A stretch of DNA of 64,000 nucleotides. Origin: Liquidambar formosana. Lineage: Eukaryota; Streptophyta; Magnoliopsida; Saxifragales; Altingiaceae. Under the pieces are notes generated by a model. That model searched no databases, was not told the DNA's origin, and worked only from the letters and a program-made list of their open reading frames with translations. The stretch is taken from NCBI GenBank assembly GCA_039720395.1, contig CM077822.1, forward strand, positions 19,922,589-19,986,588. Direction: 5' to 3'. The stretch's first letter is position 1, and each line of letters starts with the position of its first letter. Below, in pieces: positions 13,400 to 24,566 of this stretch. The position numbers and the translations under genes were made by a program.

Positions 13400-14077
13400 C
13401 TACAAGACTTTTTTAGACATTTCGTGACATCTTCTGAAATAGTCGCGAATATTTATAGTGATGGTTTTCCCATCATTTGTAACAATTTCATATCATTGCA
13501 AAATGTGTTTTTCTTGACCAATTGTGACTTTAGTTACGACATTAGTTCGTCACTCAAAAAAGCTTTTGCAATGACTTCACATTTCGTCGCTATTGTCGTT
13601 TGCAATGATACTTTTGTAACAATTTGTAACGGCTTTTGTAGTCATCGCAAATAGTTATAGTGACGGTTTCTTTATTATTTGTGATGACATTTAGATATCG
13701 CAACATTTGTTTTTTGTGACAACTTTTTGATTTTTTGCTATGACATTTTGTCCTCACTAAAAGAACATTTTGCGACGATTTTATGGTTCGTCGCAAATAG
13801 TTATAGTAACGGTTTTCTCAGTATTTGTGACGACTTTTAGTTTTCACAAACTATGCTTTTTGTAACAACTTTTTGATATTTTGTGACGACATTTAGTCAT
13901 CACTAAAAAAAAATATTTGCGATGACTTCATAGCGTCGTCGCGATTATTATTTGAGACGAGGCTTTTTACAACGACCTTGTGACGATCTTTAAGTCGTCG
14001 CAAATAGTTATAGCGACGGCTTTTTTATCATTTGCGATGACTTTTGGCCATCACAAAATGTGCATTTTCTTGTAGTG
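13400..14077. repeat. CACTA right subterminal array and terminal repeat
   Basis: Repeated blocks close to GTCGTCGCAAATAGTTATAG and TTTGCGATGACTTTT, in both orientations, lead to the terminal TTTTCTTGTAGTG. They mirror the left subterminal array. Confidence 0.75.
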
Positions 14078-14080
14078 GAA

Positions 14081-14460
14081 GAAACCCTGGTTTCTTCTTC
14101 TTCTGTATATATCACATGCTTCTCAAAAATTCCAGAATTAATGTTAGAAGAATATTAGAAGAGGAGAAGAGGGAAAAACAGCCTAGGGTTCAAAACCCCA
14201 GGTTCAGCCATGAAGAGGAAACCCTAGTTTCCTCCTTCTTCTTCTCCAAAACTGAAACCTATTCAACTCTTTGAATTTCCAGCAGGCCTAAAACTATTTT
14301 AGAAGAGGAGAAGAAGAGATAAACACCTAGGGTTCAATAACCCTAGGTTCGGCCATGAGAAGGAAATCAATTAAATGCATGAACATGAATCTCAATTCAT
14401 TAAACCAATCAATTTACCATGAATTACAGCCCATATGCAGTTTGTATTAGGCATAACCAT
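14081..14460 (-). other. Copia leader, primer-site-proximal part
   Basis: The leader resumes after the CACTA target duplication. A near-palindromic module beginning CCTAGGGTTC and ending CCTAGGTTCGGCC-like occurs at 14183-14210 and 14326-14354, and a third copy sits at 6131-6158 just across the CACTA insertion. No coding sequence is seen. Confidence 0.55.
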
Positions 14461-14473
14461 GGCTCTGATACCA
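14461..14473 (-). other. Copia primer-binding site (tRNA-iMet)
   Basis: The minus strand reads TGGTATCAGAGCC one base inside the 5' LTR. TGGTATCAGAGC is the standard plant retrotransposon primer site complementary to the 3' end of initiator methionine tRNA. Confidence 0.92.
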
Positions 14474-14474
14474 C

Positions 14475-16173
14475 TGTTGGGAATCTAACTAGAGAGGAAA
14501 AATACAAAGGCGGAATTTAAAATTTTTCCTACGATTCCCAAACCCATGAATCTTAATTATGCTTAATACAAAACAAAAACCCTAACTAGAAGAGGGTAGA
14601 ATTACTTACAGTTGAACAAGTCTTCTCCTTTATGCTCCAAGATTTTTCTTCTCCTTTTTGCTCCAAGCTTTGTCTCCGGACAGCGGTGAATGAGCAGCCC
14701 AAGTGTGCTGCCTCCAACGGTATCCACACCTAGCTTGAGCAAGTTGTCCTTTCCTTCTTCTTCCTTAGGGTTGCTAGAGGTGGAGAAGAGGGGGAGAGAG
14801 AGAGAGAGAGGTGAAATTTTCGGCCAGCACTTGGGAGCCTCCAAGAGTGCTTCAAGTGATGATGTCATCACATCATAAAAGGCTTTAAATAGCCTCCAAC
14901 TAGGGCCGGCCAAGGGGGGTCTCCAAACCCTAATCTAATTTGTGTAATTACTCTTAATTACACAATTAGCCCACTAGTTTGCATCAAATACAAATTAGCC
15001 CCTTAAAGAACTTTTCTTTAATCACTTATGCCCTTTCTCTCATAGACAATCAAGCTCTCTTAGCATGATCAGTGTGTGACCCATTGGGTTCACATCATCA
15101 AGTAGTAGGAACAGCACAAGTTGTGCACAATGGAACACTTTCCATTAAGGGTCTAATTGAAACTCCTTTCAATTCCCTAATTGATTATAACTCATTTATA
15201 TCAATTAGGGCTTCTACTAACCATGAGTAACACCTAGCATATGGCTCATGGTGTGGTCCTTAATGAGGTGAATAGTCATTTACAAAGAACCCTTCTGTTA
15301 TAGTTTACAGGTTACAATTCCATCCTTCCATCAACACAATGTCTCCAATTGAACTAATAGGACATGGAAGTCTGTCAAGTCCCTAGTTCAATTACTTTAT
15401 ACTCATTCATTAATATCAACTCAATGATGAACTTATGGAAACTCCTTTCCATATTCATTCTACCATGGGCCCATGGATTTAATGAGTTATATTCAATGAA
15501 TGCTGTATGAGACATTCACTCTCTTTTTCCTGAGAGTGATGGATTCCTTGTTGATCACTCACATGCCTTCACACACATAGCAGTAGGGCCAATGAACACC
15601 CTTACAGACCCCTGAATAGGATCTGCACTTAGTGTTATCAAACTTCTAAAGCTACATGTATAAGACAACCATGGTGTCTCAGGTCTAAGGATTACTTGTA
15701 CCACTATAACAATGAGAAACTGATTGACAGGCAGGTTAAAACTCCATTCAGTTTATCTCATATCTTTGGTCACATTCAGTGTACCTATTCTTATAATAGG
15801 CACCCACTTGTTGGTTGTAGTGTCTCCACACAAATAGCTTGAGACTAGCTATCCTCCTATAGAGTCAACCTAACAAGTGCTAGTCCTATGGTTCATTACT
15901 ATCCATCATAGTGAACCTTCAACTAGGAATGATTTAGGAGTTTAGTACAGAGATATATTTACAGTCTCAAAATTACAACCCTTTGTAATTTCATATTCTC
16001 AACTCTAACTCCATTGACATATTATGTAAATATAAATGATGCATATAAACATAATAGAATAAGCCCTTTTATTAAATCAATAATAAATGTGACATATATA
16101 AATGAAATCAATTGATTGTTCCTAATCCCTAAACAATCATCTCCATGATTGGCTCTAGGGCATAATCCTAACA
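14475..16173 (-). repeat. Copia 5' LTR (1699 bp)
   Basis: On the minus strand it runs from TGTTAGGATTATGCCC (16173) to GATTCCCAACA (14475), with TG...CA ends. A TATTTAAA-like box lies near 14880-14890. The solo LTR at 44403-46060 is the same family in the opposite orientation, which confirms both boundaries. Confidence 0.92.
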
Positions 16174-16513
16174 ATTCTTATGAATGAAATGCATTGAGTT
16201 CTTGCTATTTTGACAACTTTTGGGAGTTTTCCATATACAAAGACCTCATTTTCCAACATAGGTATAACTACACCCACCAAGTGTTTGATAAAATTCCCAA
16301 GAGAATAAAATATTTCTTTTTGCTTTCAAATAGTCAAGATAATCAAAAGTGAACTCAAAAGCATTCTCTAGAATGCTAACCCATGAATTTTGAAGTTCTT
16401 TTCTTTACAAAAAACCTTGTAGGCATAACTATGCCCACTAAGTGTTTGATAAAATTCCCAAGAGAATAAAATCATTCTTTTTGCTTTCAAATGCTCAAAA
16501 TTCTTAAACAAAC
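16174..16513 (-). mobile_element. Left stub of Gypsy element C (3' tandem-repeat region)
   Basis: This stub has two copies of a 150-170-bp motif containing AAGTGTTTGATAAAATTC and CTTTCAAATGCTC. The same motif continues immediately right of element A at 51590-52250, so the two parts were contiguous before A inserted. It corresponds to the region beside the 3' LTR of C. The rest of that side was replaced by, or lies beyond, the Copia element. Confidence 0.75.
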
Positions 16514-19500
16514 TGTGAACCCACGAAAAAGCGCGGCGCCCACAAGGGTTTGGCAAAATGATAATAGGTATGAAAGACAACAAACAAAAAGGGAGTCGCC
16601 ACCTCATTTTTTAAGGAAAAGAGGAAAACCACAAAAATGTTTTATTTTCAAAACCACATGACTCCATTAAAGGAAAAGCAAAGTCTTTGAAACCAGAAAA
16701 TTGGATTCGGGGGCTAAGTTACAACGTGGGAAGGTTTTGGGCAAAAGCCCATAGGCACCCACATCGCCCGAGTTGGTCTCTTAATTTAATTGGGCTAACT
16801 TAATATCTTTTCCACTCAAATATCATCATATATCATCACAAGGCAGCATGCATAACATATATTCCATCCAATCATCTCATGCACAATCACTCAAATAAAA
16901 CAAAACAGAAAAAAAAAGAAAAAGAAAAGACAAACCTAGGATACTTGGATCCTAGAACGGACTTGAGCCTCACGAAGAGCGCCTACGTACCATGCAGCGA
17001 AATACATGGATCAAAGTCCACGTAGTTCGAAAAGAATAGGGTTACAATCTAATACAAACCTATGGTAAAAACCCTAGGTTTCCTCATTTGAAAATACATT
17101 GATTTAATCCAAAACTGAAAACTTCCACAAGAGGAAAACTTTGATAAAAACCAGAATTTATTATTGAAGGAAACCCTTGATAATTACCATAAGCTTGTAT
17201 TAAGAAGTAACCCTAGGAGGGAGAAGAGAAAAGAAAGAAAAAGAAAGGTGAATTGGGGCACCTTCAAACCCTACTTACCTGAGCGCACAAGCTCCTAACA
17301 TTAGCCATTTCAGACCATAGCAGCCCTATTTGCAATACGACAAGCATTGTACCTGTTTGCACCCTTACAAGTGCACAAAATCATGCAAAGAAAGAAAAAT
17401 ACTAATCTGGACAGAACCTTGACAAGGCCTAAAATCATCCATTAATCATGCAAACAACAAGAATAATGAATATCTAAGGACTCTAACTCAATCCTACATG
17501 CAATGACTCGACTAATATGCATAAAAACCTATGAAAGACACACTAACAAGCATAAGAGACTCCAATAATATCAATAAACATGATAACAAAGCATATTCTA
17601 ACCAAAGAGATGATATTTTATGTAAAATATGAAAGTAGGCCTCCCTACGGCGAGCTTTCTTAAGCGAAACTATCCTAAGATAATTTCATGTAAAAGAGTC
17701 GTTATGGGGAGGTGCAATCAATATATCCTACATAAAATATATACCCTAGAACACAATAGAAGTGATTTCATGCTTAAACACATCACAGAAGACTCTTATG
17801 CAAAACCTCACTCAACGAAAAGGATAATTATCCTTAGAAAAGGATAATGTCTCCAAAAACCCTATAAAACCCACTGCATGAATGCAAACCTAACATGATT
17901 CAACTATATGCAGCATGTATAGAATGACTATGATGAGCAACAACTCAAAAAGCTAAGCTAAGCATACTGTATAAAACCTATGCGATTTCAGGGTTATCGA
18001 AACCCTAATCTCACAACTATGCATTAAGACCTATGAAACAACTCTAAGACATGCTCAAATTATCATGAATATCATTCATATAGCATATACTGACTAACAG
18101 GAACATCAACTCATGATAATAATCACAGCAACCTAAACATGTGAACTATGCATGATTTAAGAGGATATAACGAATAAGGCTATCAAATCCTTGGTAAACC
18201 AGGGGTTATCCAGCATATAAAGCCATAAACTATCCTAAAATCATTCATATAACATCACATAGACATTGAATTCCATCCATGAGAAGAACAATTGCATGTA
18301 CCACAACTATCCTAGAAGAAGAAGAAGAAAGAGAAGAAGGAGAAGCAGGAAAATCATGTTCAGCATTAAAAGGATAGGCTTACCTCTTGTAGACTCTTCC
18401 TTGTCTTCAATCCTCTTGTTTCCTTGCTTGCTTGGGGTTGAAGAGCCTCCTCTTGAAGTCCTTCTAGCTCTCCAAACTCGTAGCTCCCTCTCTCTCTAAG
18501 TGTAAAGTGTAATTAACCCCCTCTATGTGCTGAATATCATGTCCTTTATATAGAGAACTGACCCCCTAAACCAATGGCTAAGATTAATTCATTAAATAAT
18601 GATCCTAGGGCTATTAGAGCCTCTCTTGGTGCTCAAACAACTCAAACCTACACACTCCTAAGCTCAGACAAGTTGTTTTGGCGGAGGAAACCGTCAAAAA
18701 AGGGAAGATAGAGTCAGAGTTTGACTTGAAGTAGGATTCCTCGGGTGACCAACTAGGCCTGGACGGTTAGCCGTCTGGGCTTGAACGGCTGACTGTCCAG
18801 CCCCGGACGGTTACCCGAGGGCTCTCTTCAGTCTGCTTCGGTTTTGACTTCTACTTGCTTCAGAAGTCCTAAATTCTTCAAATTAAGTCCGATTTTGACG
18901 AAATAAAAGCCAAAACGACAGTGTTTCGAAGGGGAAATCATTTTTAAGCATTTTAGGACAAAAATCCTCAACCATGGGTGCATGGTTAGGTTTTACAAAG
19001 GTGGTTAACCATGGTGATTCACCGTCGCTAAGCTAGATTTGTACACGAGGTCGAACCGAATGCTTTCTCAATCGAAAATTGATCTTTCTAAACATGTTTA
19101 GGACATAAATAAAGCCCAATTGAAGTTAAATGAGACAAAATTGATTGGGTCTTATGAGTCAATTTGAGCAAACCAAGAAAGGGTCTTTTAGCCAACCCGA
19201 ACCATTACGAGCCGAATTGATATTAAACCATTAATTCATGAAATTGAACCTATATATGGACTCTATATACTCATATGAACTCGAGGGAATGACTCGGGAT
19301 TCATTTCAAGGTCAAATGGAAAATATACGGCTTAAAAGACGATTATGCCCTTGAAGTCGCAAAAGTTCTTATTGATTATCGAGATGAACTCCAAATCACT
19401 TCAAAATTCATACACATGATATTCAATGCCATAGAAACTCAATGCAAAAGACTAGACTCAAAAAGGACTCAAAATCCTACATGAAATGATATGCCCTAGC

Positions 19501-19526
19501 TAAGGTGACAAAAATGGGGTGTGACA
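16514..19526 (-). repeat. Element A 3' LTR (3013 bp)
   Basis: Sense is minus: TGTCACACCCCATTTTTG at 19526 to GGGTTCACA at 16514. Visible sense-strand parts are an 80-bp self-complementary GC-rich cassette (18740-18819), TATATAAA (18545-18552), a GTAAGT splice-donor-like site after CAG (17273-17278), a 43-bp hairpin (16983-17025) and TGGCGACTCC (16592-16601). It pairs with 48582-51589, from which it differs at several dozen positions by eye. Confidence 0.92.
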
Positions 19527-19540
19527 GAAGCCCCTCATTG
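19527..19540 (-). other. Element A polypurine tract
   Basis: Read on the minus strand, CAATGAGGGGCTTC directly precedes the 3' LTR. Element B has the same tract at 35997-36010. Confidence 0.7.
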
Positions 19541-19849
19541 GTGAACAAGTTTCACTTGCGAGCCAATGATCAAAGAACAACCCATTTTTGTTTGATGGAT
19601 TAATCTTATTAATACCAACAAACTCGAATGGAATCAAAAGGATAGACTTCGTCATATCCGAGCATGCGACGATTTCATCGAAGCAAAGAATTGATTGCAT
19701 TTCTATGCATGCCAACTTCGTTGGTGCGCTCATGCAAATGCTTTTACCATGCACTAATTGCATTAGTGATATCCACATGGTCTTCTCATGATGCAAAACT
19801 AGTTGCCCTAGTGCATCACAAGGTATCCTACCAATTTCATTGGCATTCT

Positions 19850-20860
19850 CAAAACGAGTTATTTCATAACTCATAAATCATCATTTTATGTGAATTATTG
19901 GTGAATTGAATGTCCATCAATTCAAAACCAAATGCATTTCATGCCAGTCTCACTGGGGACAACAAAGGTAGTGAGTTATTTCATAACTCATGACTCATCA
20001 CTTCATGTGAAATTATGATTTCATGCCACTTTCCGTGGAAATAACAAAGATGGGGAGTTATTTCATAACTCTGGAACCATCATTTCATGTGAAATTATGA
20101 TTTCATGCCACTTTCAGTGGAAATAACAAAGATGGGGAGTTATTTCATAACTCTGGAACCATCATTTCATGTGAAATTATGCCACTTTCTGTGGAAGCCA
20201 CAAAGGCAGGGAGTTATTTCATAACTCATGAATCATCATTTCATGTGAAATTGTCTTTATCACATGATATGAGGCCCAATTGCAAGTCAATTGATTCAAA
20301 AATCAAGCTCATTTCTTATCATTTCATGTGAAATTATCCTTATCACATGGAATGACAGTGCACTGGGAGTCATTCAACTCAAAACCAAGTTCATCTCATG
20401 TGAAATTGTCTTTATCACATGAAATGATAATGTATTGAGAGTCCTTCAACTCAAAATCAAGTTCATTACTTATCATTTCATGTGAAATTATCTTTAACAC
20501 ATGAAATGCCATTGAATTGAGAGTTAATTGATTGAAAATCAAGCTTATTTCATGTCATTTCATGTGAAATTATCTTTATCACATGATACAACATTGATTT
20601 TGAAAGTCAATTGATTGAAAAACAAAGTGCATTTCATGCCCTCTTCACAAAGATAGCAAGTTACTTCATAACTAGCATAGCTTATGAATCATCATTTCAT
20701 GTGAAGTTATCTTTATCACATGATTAGCAAGTCATTTCATGTGAAATTATCTTTATCACATGATATGACATCACTATCATCTCCTAGAGAATTGAATTCC
20801 AAGACTTGGAAGTCAATCTATTCAACACCAAGCTCATTTCATGTGAAAGCCATTTATCAT
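19850..20860. repeat. Element A hypervariable tandem-dyad region
   Basis: Degenerate tandem units carry short inverted repeats. GAGTTAT-TTC-ATAACTC occurs near 19857, 19973, 20057, 20137 and 20210. CCACT-TTC-AGTGG occurs with matching variants. ATTTCATGTGAAAT and CATGTGA...TCACATG recur from about 20230 to 20770. The position just inside the 3' LTR matches the hypervariable 3' region described for Tat/Ogre elements. Confidence 0.8.
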
Positions 20861-21039
20861 GGCTATTACAATTCCTCGTTATGCGGGCGAATATCATCAC
20901 CCAAGATTGAAAAATTTCATTGAAACTTGATAAACTTGAGGGATATATTCATCTCATAACTCAAGGATTGCACAAAAGGTCAATTTGGAGAAGTTTAGAG
21001 GTCGCAAGCGCGCGAGACGGGGCAAACGGGCAAAGCGGG

Positions 21040-21119
21040 CTAGGGTGACCATCTGCCCTCAGATGGTCAACCGTCCAGGGCAAGACGGCTGACCGTCCAA
21101 GGGGGGACGGTTACTCGAG
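21040..21119 (+). promoter_or_regulatory. 80-bp GC-rich self-complementary cassette before antisense gene 1
   Basis: It runs from CTAGGGTGACCA to GGTTACTCGAG with internal ACGGCTGACCGTCC-type inverted repeats. It is the same length and pattern as the cassettes in the LTRs of A and before antisense gene 2. It is followed by CT-rich, probably untranslated sequence (21150-21270) and then, about 1 kb on, by the PMD gene. I see no clear TATA box. A promoter role is inferred. Confidence 0.55.
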
Positions 21120-22114
21120 GCCCTCATCTAAAAAAATTCTGGGTTTTTAACCCATGCTTGCACACTCATTTCCTCATTCTCCCAACCCGAAAATTGGAGA
21201 GTTTCTCTCTCTAAACTCTCATCCTATCCTCTCCAACTCTCATTCTCTCATTCCTACTTCAAAAACATTCAATCCAAACATCAAATGCACATTAACAACA
21301 AATCAAGCCCCTTTAACAATCAAAACAACCAATTCATATCATCTTTGGAAATCAAACCAAATCAAACCCATTTTTCACAAACCCAACTCCATCATCAAGA
21401 ATATCATCAAGCAAGGACTCAAGCACCAAGTATCCATTCTATGGGGTCAAAAGCACATACAAGGCACCACTCTATGATGCTCCACAAGCTAGGGTGTTGC
21501 TTGAACCCGACAAGCATCTCTCATTCATCCATTCCCAACAAGAAGTAAGTTTACCCAACTTAATACTTTTCTTTTGAATCTTTCGATTCTTTTGATGAAA
21601 TTGCATTCCCTTCTACTTCTTTTGAATACCCCTTGGGTTGTTGAGTGATATCCCTTGATTTGGCAAGGATTGAACACACAAATTCTTTTCATTTGAAAGC
21701 TTGAAAAATGGCACCCGCCAAGTGTTCGATAAAATTCCCAAGTGAAATAATGATGTTCAATCTTCACCAAATCAATGTATATCAACAAGTAAACCCTCAA
21801 GTGAGTAATATGCTATGATTTAGCAAGGATTGACCATACAAAATTCTTTTGTTTCAAGGCTTGGGAGGTGTCACCCACCAAGTGTTCGATAAAATGCCCA
21901 AGTGATAAAAAAGTGTTCAATCCTTGCCAAATTAAGGCACATGAACAAGTAAACTCATAAACATACATTAGCAATTCATTTCATGAATAAAAACAACCTT
22001 TTGACATCTTTTAGAAAACAATTTGAAACCAATTGCTAGTGTAAGCTTATTATTCCATGTTCTTTCAACTAACTCTCAAGGTATTTTCAATGGCTATAGC
22101 CCAACTTTCAGGAC

Positions 22115-24064
22115 ATGCGCACTCGGTCCTCTGTCAAAGGACTCATTGAATGGTGGCGGAACATGGAAAACTTCCAACCCATTACCAAGGGCTATGTCGA
22201 AAAGGCCGGTTTTGGTCCATTCCTAGACTCTTTGTGGAATGACCAATGTGATAGGCAAGCTTTGCTAGCCTTGTCTGAGCTATGGTGGGACACCACCAAT
22301 ACATTCCACTTTGGCTTTGGGGAGATGACACTAACCCCCAAGGACTTCACCATGATCACGGGCTTAAGCATTAAAGGCAAAAGCTTGGAATTCTATGAGG
22401 AGGCTCACACGGATAAGGATTATCTCTTAGTTTACCTTGGGATGGAAATCGAGGTAATCAAGAAAGCAGTGCGACGCACTTGGCTTTTCAACAAGTTTGC
22501 CAAACAAAGGGAGAGCGAGGGTGCAAGCCCCGATTGCATTACAAGGGCATTCCTTCTGTACATGATCTCATGCACATTCTTTGCCGGGACGGGCGACCTA
22601 GCCCCTTTGGGTCTTCTTGCAAGCATGGAGGATGTTGACAAGATCAGGAAATTCAACTGGGGAGGGGCTGCTCTAGCCACCATGTATCACACAATGTGTG
22701 ATATGTCACGCGGTGTGACCAAGGACTTTGGCGGGATGCCCTTTGTTTGGGAGGTAATGCTACTTCCCTTTCATTTCTTTTTATTTTTTCTTATATTATC
22801 TTTTCTTTTTGACTCTTTTCTCAACTTTTGACAGGTTTGGTGCTATGAGTACCTCAACCTATGTCGCCCATCCCTTGCTGAGGAAACCATTGAATGGCCT
22901 ACCCTCAAGAATTACTCCCCTAGTTATGTGTCCATCCAGGCGGCGAATCGTCATGATTACGCTTTTGCTAGAGCTCACCTAGCAAGCCTTACTGCTGATA
23001 TGGTGAAATTCTTTCCCTATTCTTTTCCTTTTCCTTTTTTACTCCCAATTTCTCATTTTGGACTTTTGGACAGATTGAATGGAATCCATGGAAGATATGG
23101 GTACCAATGCTACCCAAGCGATGCATTCCTAGCCTGATGCTGACTGGCAAGAGGGTACTCTTGGAAGGCCCCGTGGGTAGGTACTGGTACCTAGGGGAGC
23201 GTGTCTTACGCCAAGTCATGGGTGATGTGAATGCCGCCATGGCTCCAATGCCTCCACCACTTAACATGAGGCATGCTAACTTAATGGATGGGGAGGAGTT
23301 GTGGGATGCCTTGAGAGGCTGGGATGCGGAGGAGTTTACTTCTTCTGACATTGCATATGACACTTTCTGTCTTCAATATTTGATGAGGCCCAGGATGACA
23401 GGCCTTCCTCCTCAGGGGGTAAGTTTTTAACATTCTCCTAGCCTTTTCTTTTGGTAGAGACTCTATTTAATAGGTGAACACTTGCAGGGTCGACGAGCAC
23501 GAGGGCATAGCTCAACAGTGGGCTCAGGAGTGGTTCCTGGCTTTGAGGATGATGAGATGGAGGGGGATAGGTCACTACTCTTGCCTCAGCCTAATTGGTT
23601 CATTGACTTATGCAGTGGGTCAGACTTTGTCAAGACCGCCATTACTCATCCTGCATTCGATGAATCCCCCAGGATCGACCCAAATCGAGCACAGGTGAGT
23701 TCTCTTTATGGGTATTTCTTTCTTTTTTTGAACATTACCTTCAATTTTACCCTTATTGATTATCCTAGGTGCTTGCGGCATATGCCCAAGAGTTTATTGA
23801 CCTGAGTGAGGGCTTGAGGTGTGACCTTGTGAGGATGAGCTTAGCCAAATCCATGGCAGAAGCTCGCTTGGATGTCATGCTAAGTGTTCAACCCATTTTA
23901 AAGTTCCTATTTGTGGTTTTCAACCAACCCTATTCTCATACTTGACTTCTTTGCAATGGATTTTGTATATGCAGCCGCCACCAGCAATGCGCCCTCCTAG
24001 AGCACCTCGTGGGGGTCGTGACGGAGCTGGGCCGAGCCGTAAAAGAAGTTCTGGGAATCGCTGA
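22115..24064 (+). CDS. Plant-mobile-domain (PMD) protein, six exons, antisense to element A
   Basis: Exons are 22115-22753, 22835-23002, 23074-23418, 23488-23694, 23769-23879 and 23975-24064. They join in one frame, with every intron in phase 0, to encode about 519 residues. Introns 1-4 have GT-AG ends. The donor after exon 5 reads CTAAGT, so it may be mutated. Exon 1 has the PMD core (ALLALSELWWDTTNTFHF, then FGEMTLTPKDFTMITGL). Exon 3 has RYWYLGERVLRQV, a block seen in PMD proteins such as the MAIN/MAIL family. The tail is proline/arginine-rich (GPSRKRSSGNR), a possible nuclear signal. PMD proteins of plants act in silencing and development, but the role of retrotransposon-borne copies is not established. 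Element C holds a broken homologue. I chose the ATG matching the start of that copy; an upstream intron ending TTTCAG at 22111 is possible. Confidence 0.72.
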
Positions 24065-24345
24065 GTTCATTTACTTTCTTGTTGGGCTTGTAGAAACAAT
24101 GAGACTATGGCTATCTTTTTCATTTCATGCTTGTGTTTTGTAATTGCCACCTAAAACCAACTCTCTTATCCCTTGCTATGGATACTTGTTGTGCTTGTTT
24201 GAATCTATCATGATGATGTTATGATACCTTTCTCATGAAAATTTGAGTCAATGTGAGTTCATAGGAGTGAAAATGGCCTAAAAAGGCCATCCGAACGCGA
24301 AAATAGGCGAAACCGGGCGAAACAAGGCAAAACAAGGCGGGGGCC

Positions 24346-24519
24346 TCGGGTGACCATCTGGCCCCAGACGGTTAGCTGTCTGGGCCTAGACGGCTGACTG
24401 TCCAGCCCCGGACGGTTACCTGAGGTTGACGCATTTTTTCACGATTTTTCAGGTTTTTTCCTATTTTGACGGTTCTACTCCCTTTAGGACTTGAATTTGT
24501 GACCCTTTCCCTATAAAAA
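24346..24519 (+). promoter_or_regulatory. Promoter module of antisense gene 2 (80-bp cassette plus TATA box)
   Basis: The cassette 24346-24425 starts CTCGGGTGACCA and ends GGTTACCTGAG. It is followed by CCTATTTTGACG, a TTTAGGACTTGAATTTG block and TATAAAAA (24512-24519), 48 bp before the ATG. The solo LTR at 58893-59178 has the same order of cassette, CCTATTTTGACG, TTTTGGAC and TATAAATA. The similarity is seen directly; promoter activity is inferred. Confidence 0.6.
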
Positions 24520-24566
24520 CACATGAGGGGAGCCTTCTAACTCACCTATTTTCATTGACAATAATT

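Larger units (their letters stand above)
6168..14077. mobile_element. CACTA (En/Spm-type) DNA transposon, 7.9 kb
   Basis: The left end reads CACTACAAAAAAA and the right end, reverse-complemented, reads CACTACAAGAAAATGC, which are typical CACTA terminal inverted repeats. The flanking 3-bp duplication GAA is perfect (6165-6167 and 14078-14080). Both ends are followed inward by subterminal repeats of a TTGCGACGACTTTT-like motif in both orientations, as expected for transposase-binding arrays of this superfamily. The interior carries a transposase-related gene fragment at 11827-12497, a small MITE-like insertion and microsatellites. I find no TnpD-type DDE transposase, so the copy is probably non-autonomous. 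Confidence 0.88.
1..16173 (-). mobile_element. Ty1/Copia LTR retrotransposon, cut by the left window edge
   Basis: A minus-strand Copia element with its 3' LTR at 1-148 (continuing off the left edge) and its 5' LTR at 14475-16173. The 148 bases visible in both LTRs look identical, which suggests a recent insertion. Between them, in element order, lie a tRNA-iMet primer site, a very long leader, gag, and a pol with large internal losses. Gag and pol both contain stops, so this copy cannot move on its own. A CACTA transposon (6168-14077) splits the leader. The right end abuts sequence that belongs to Gypsy element C. The duplicated target cannot be checked because the left end is outside the window. 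Confidence 0.88.

Noticed and set aside
21154..21477. Open frame of 107 codons upstream of the PMD gene
   Set aside because: Low-complexity Ser/Asn/Pro-rich translation, absent as a protein from C; probably the 5' untranslated leader of antisense gene 1.
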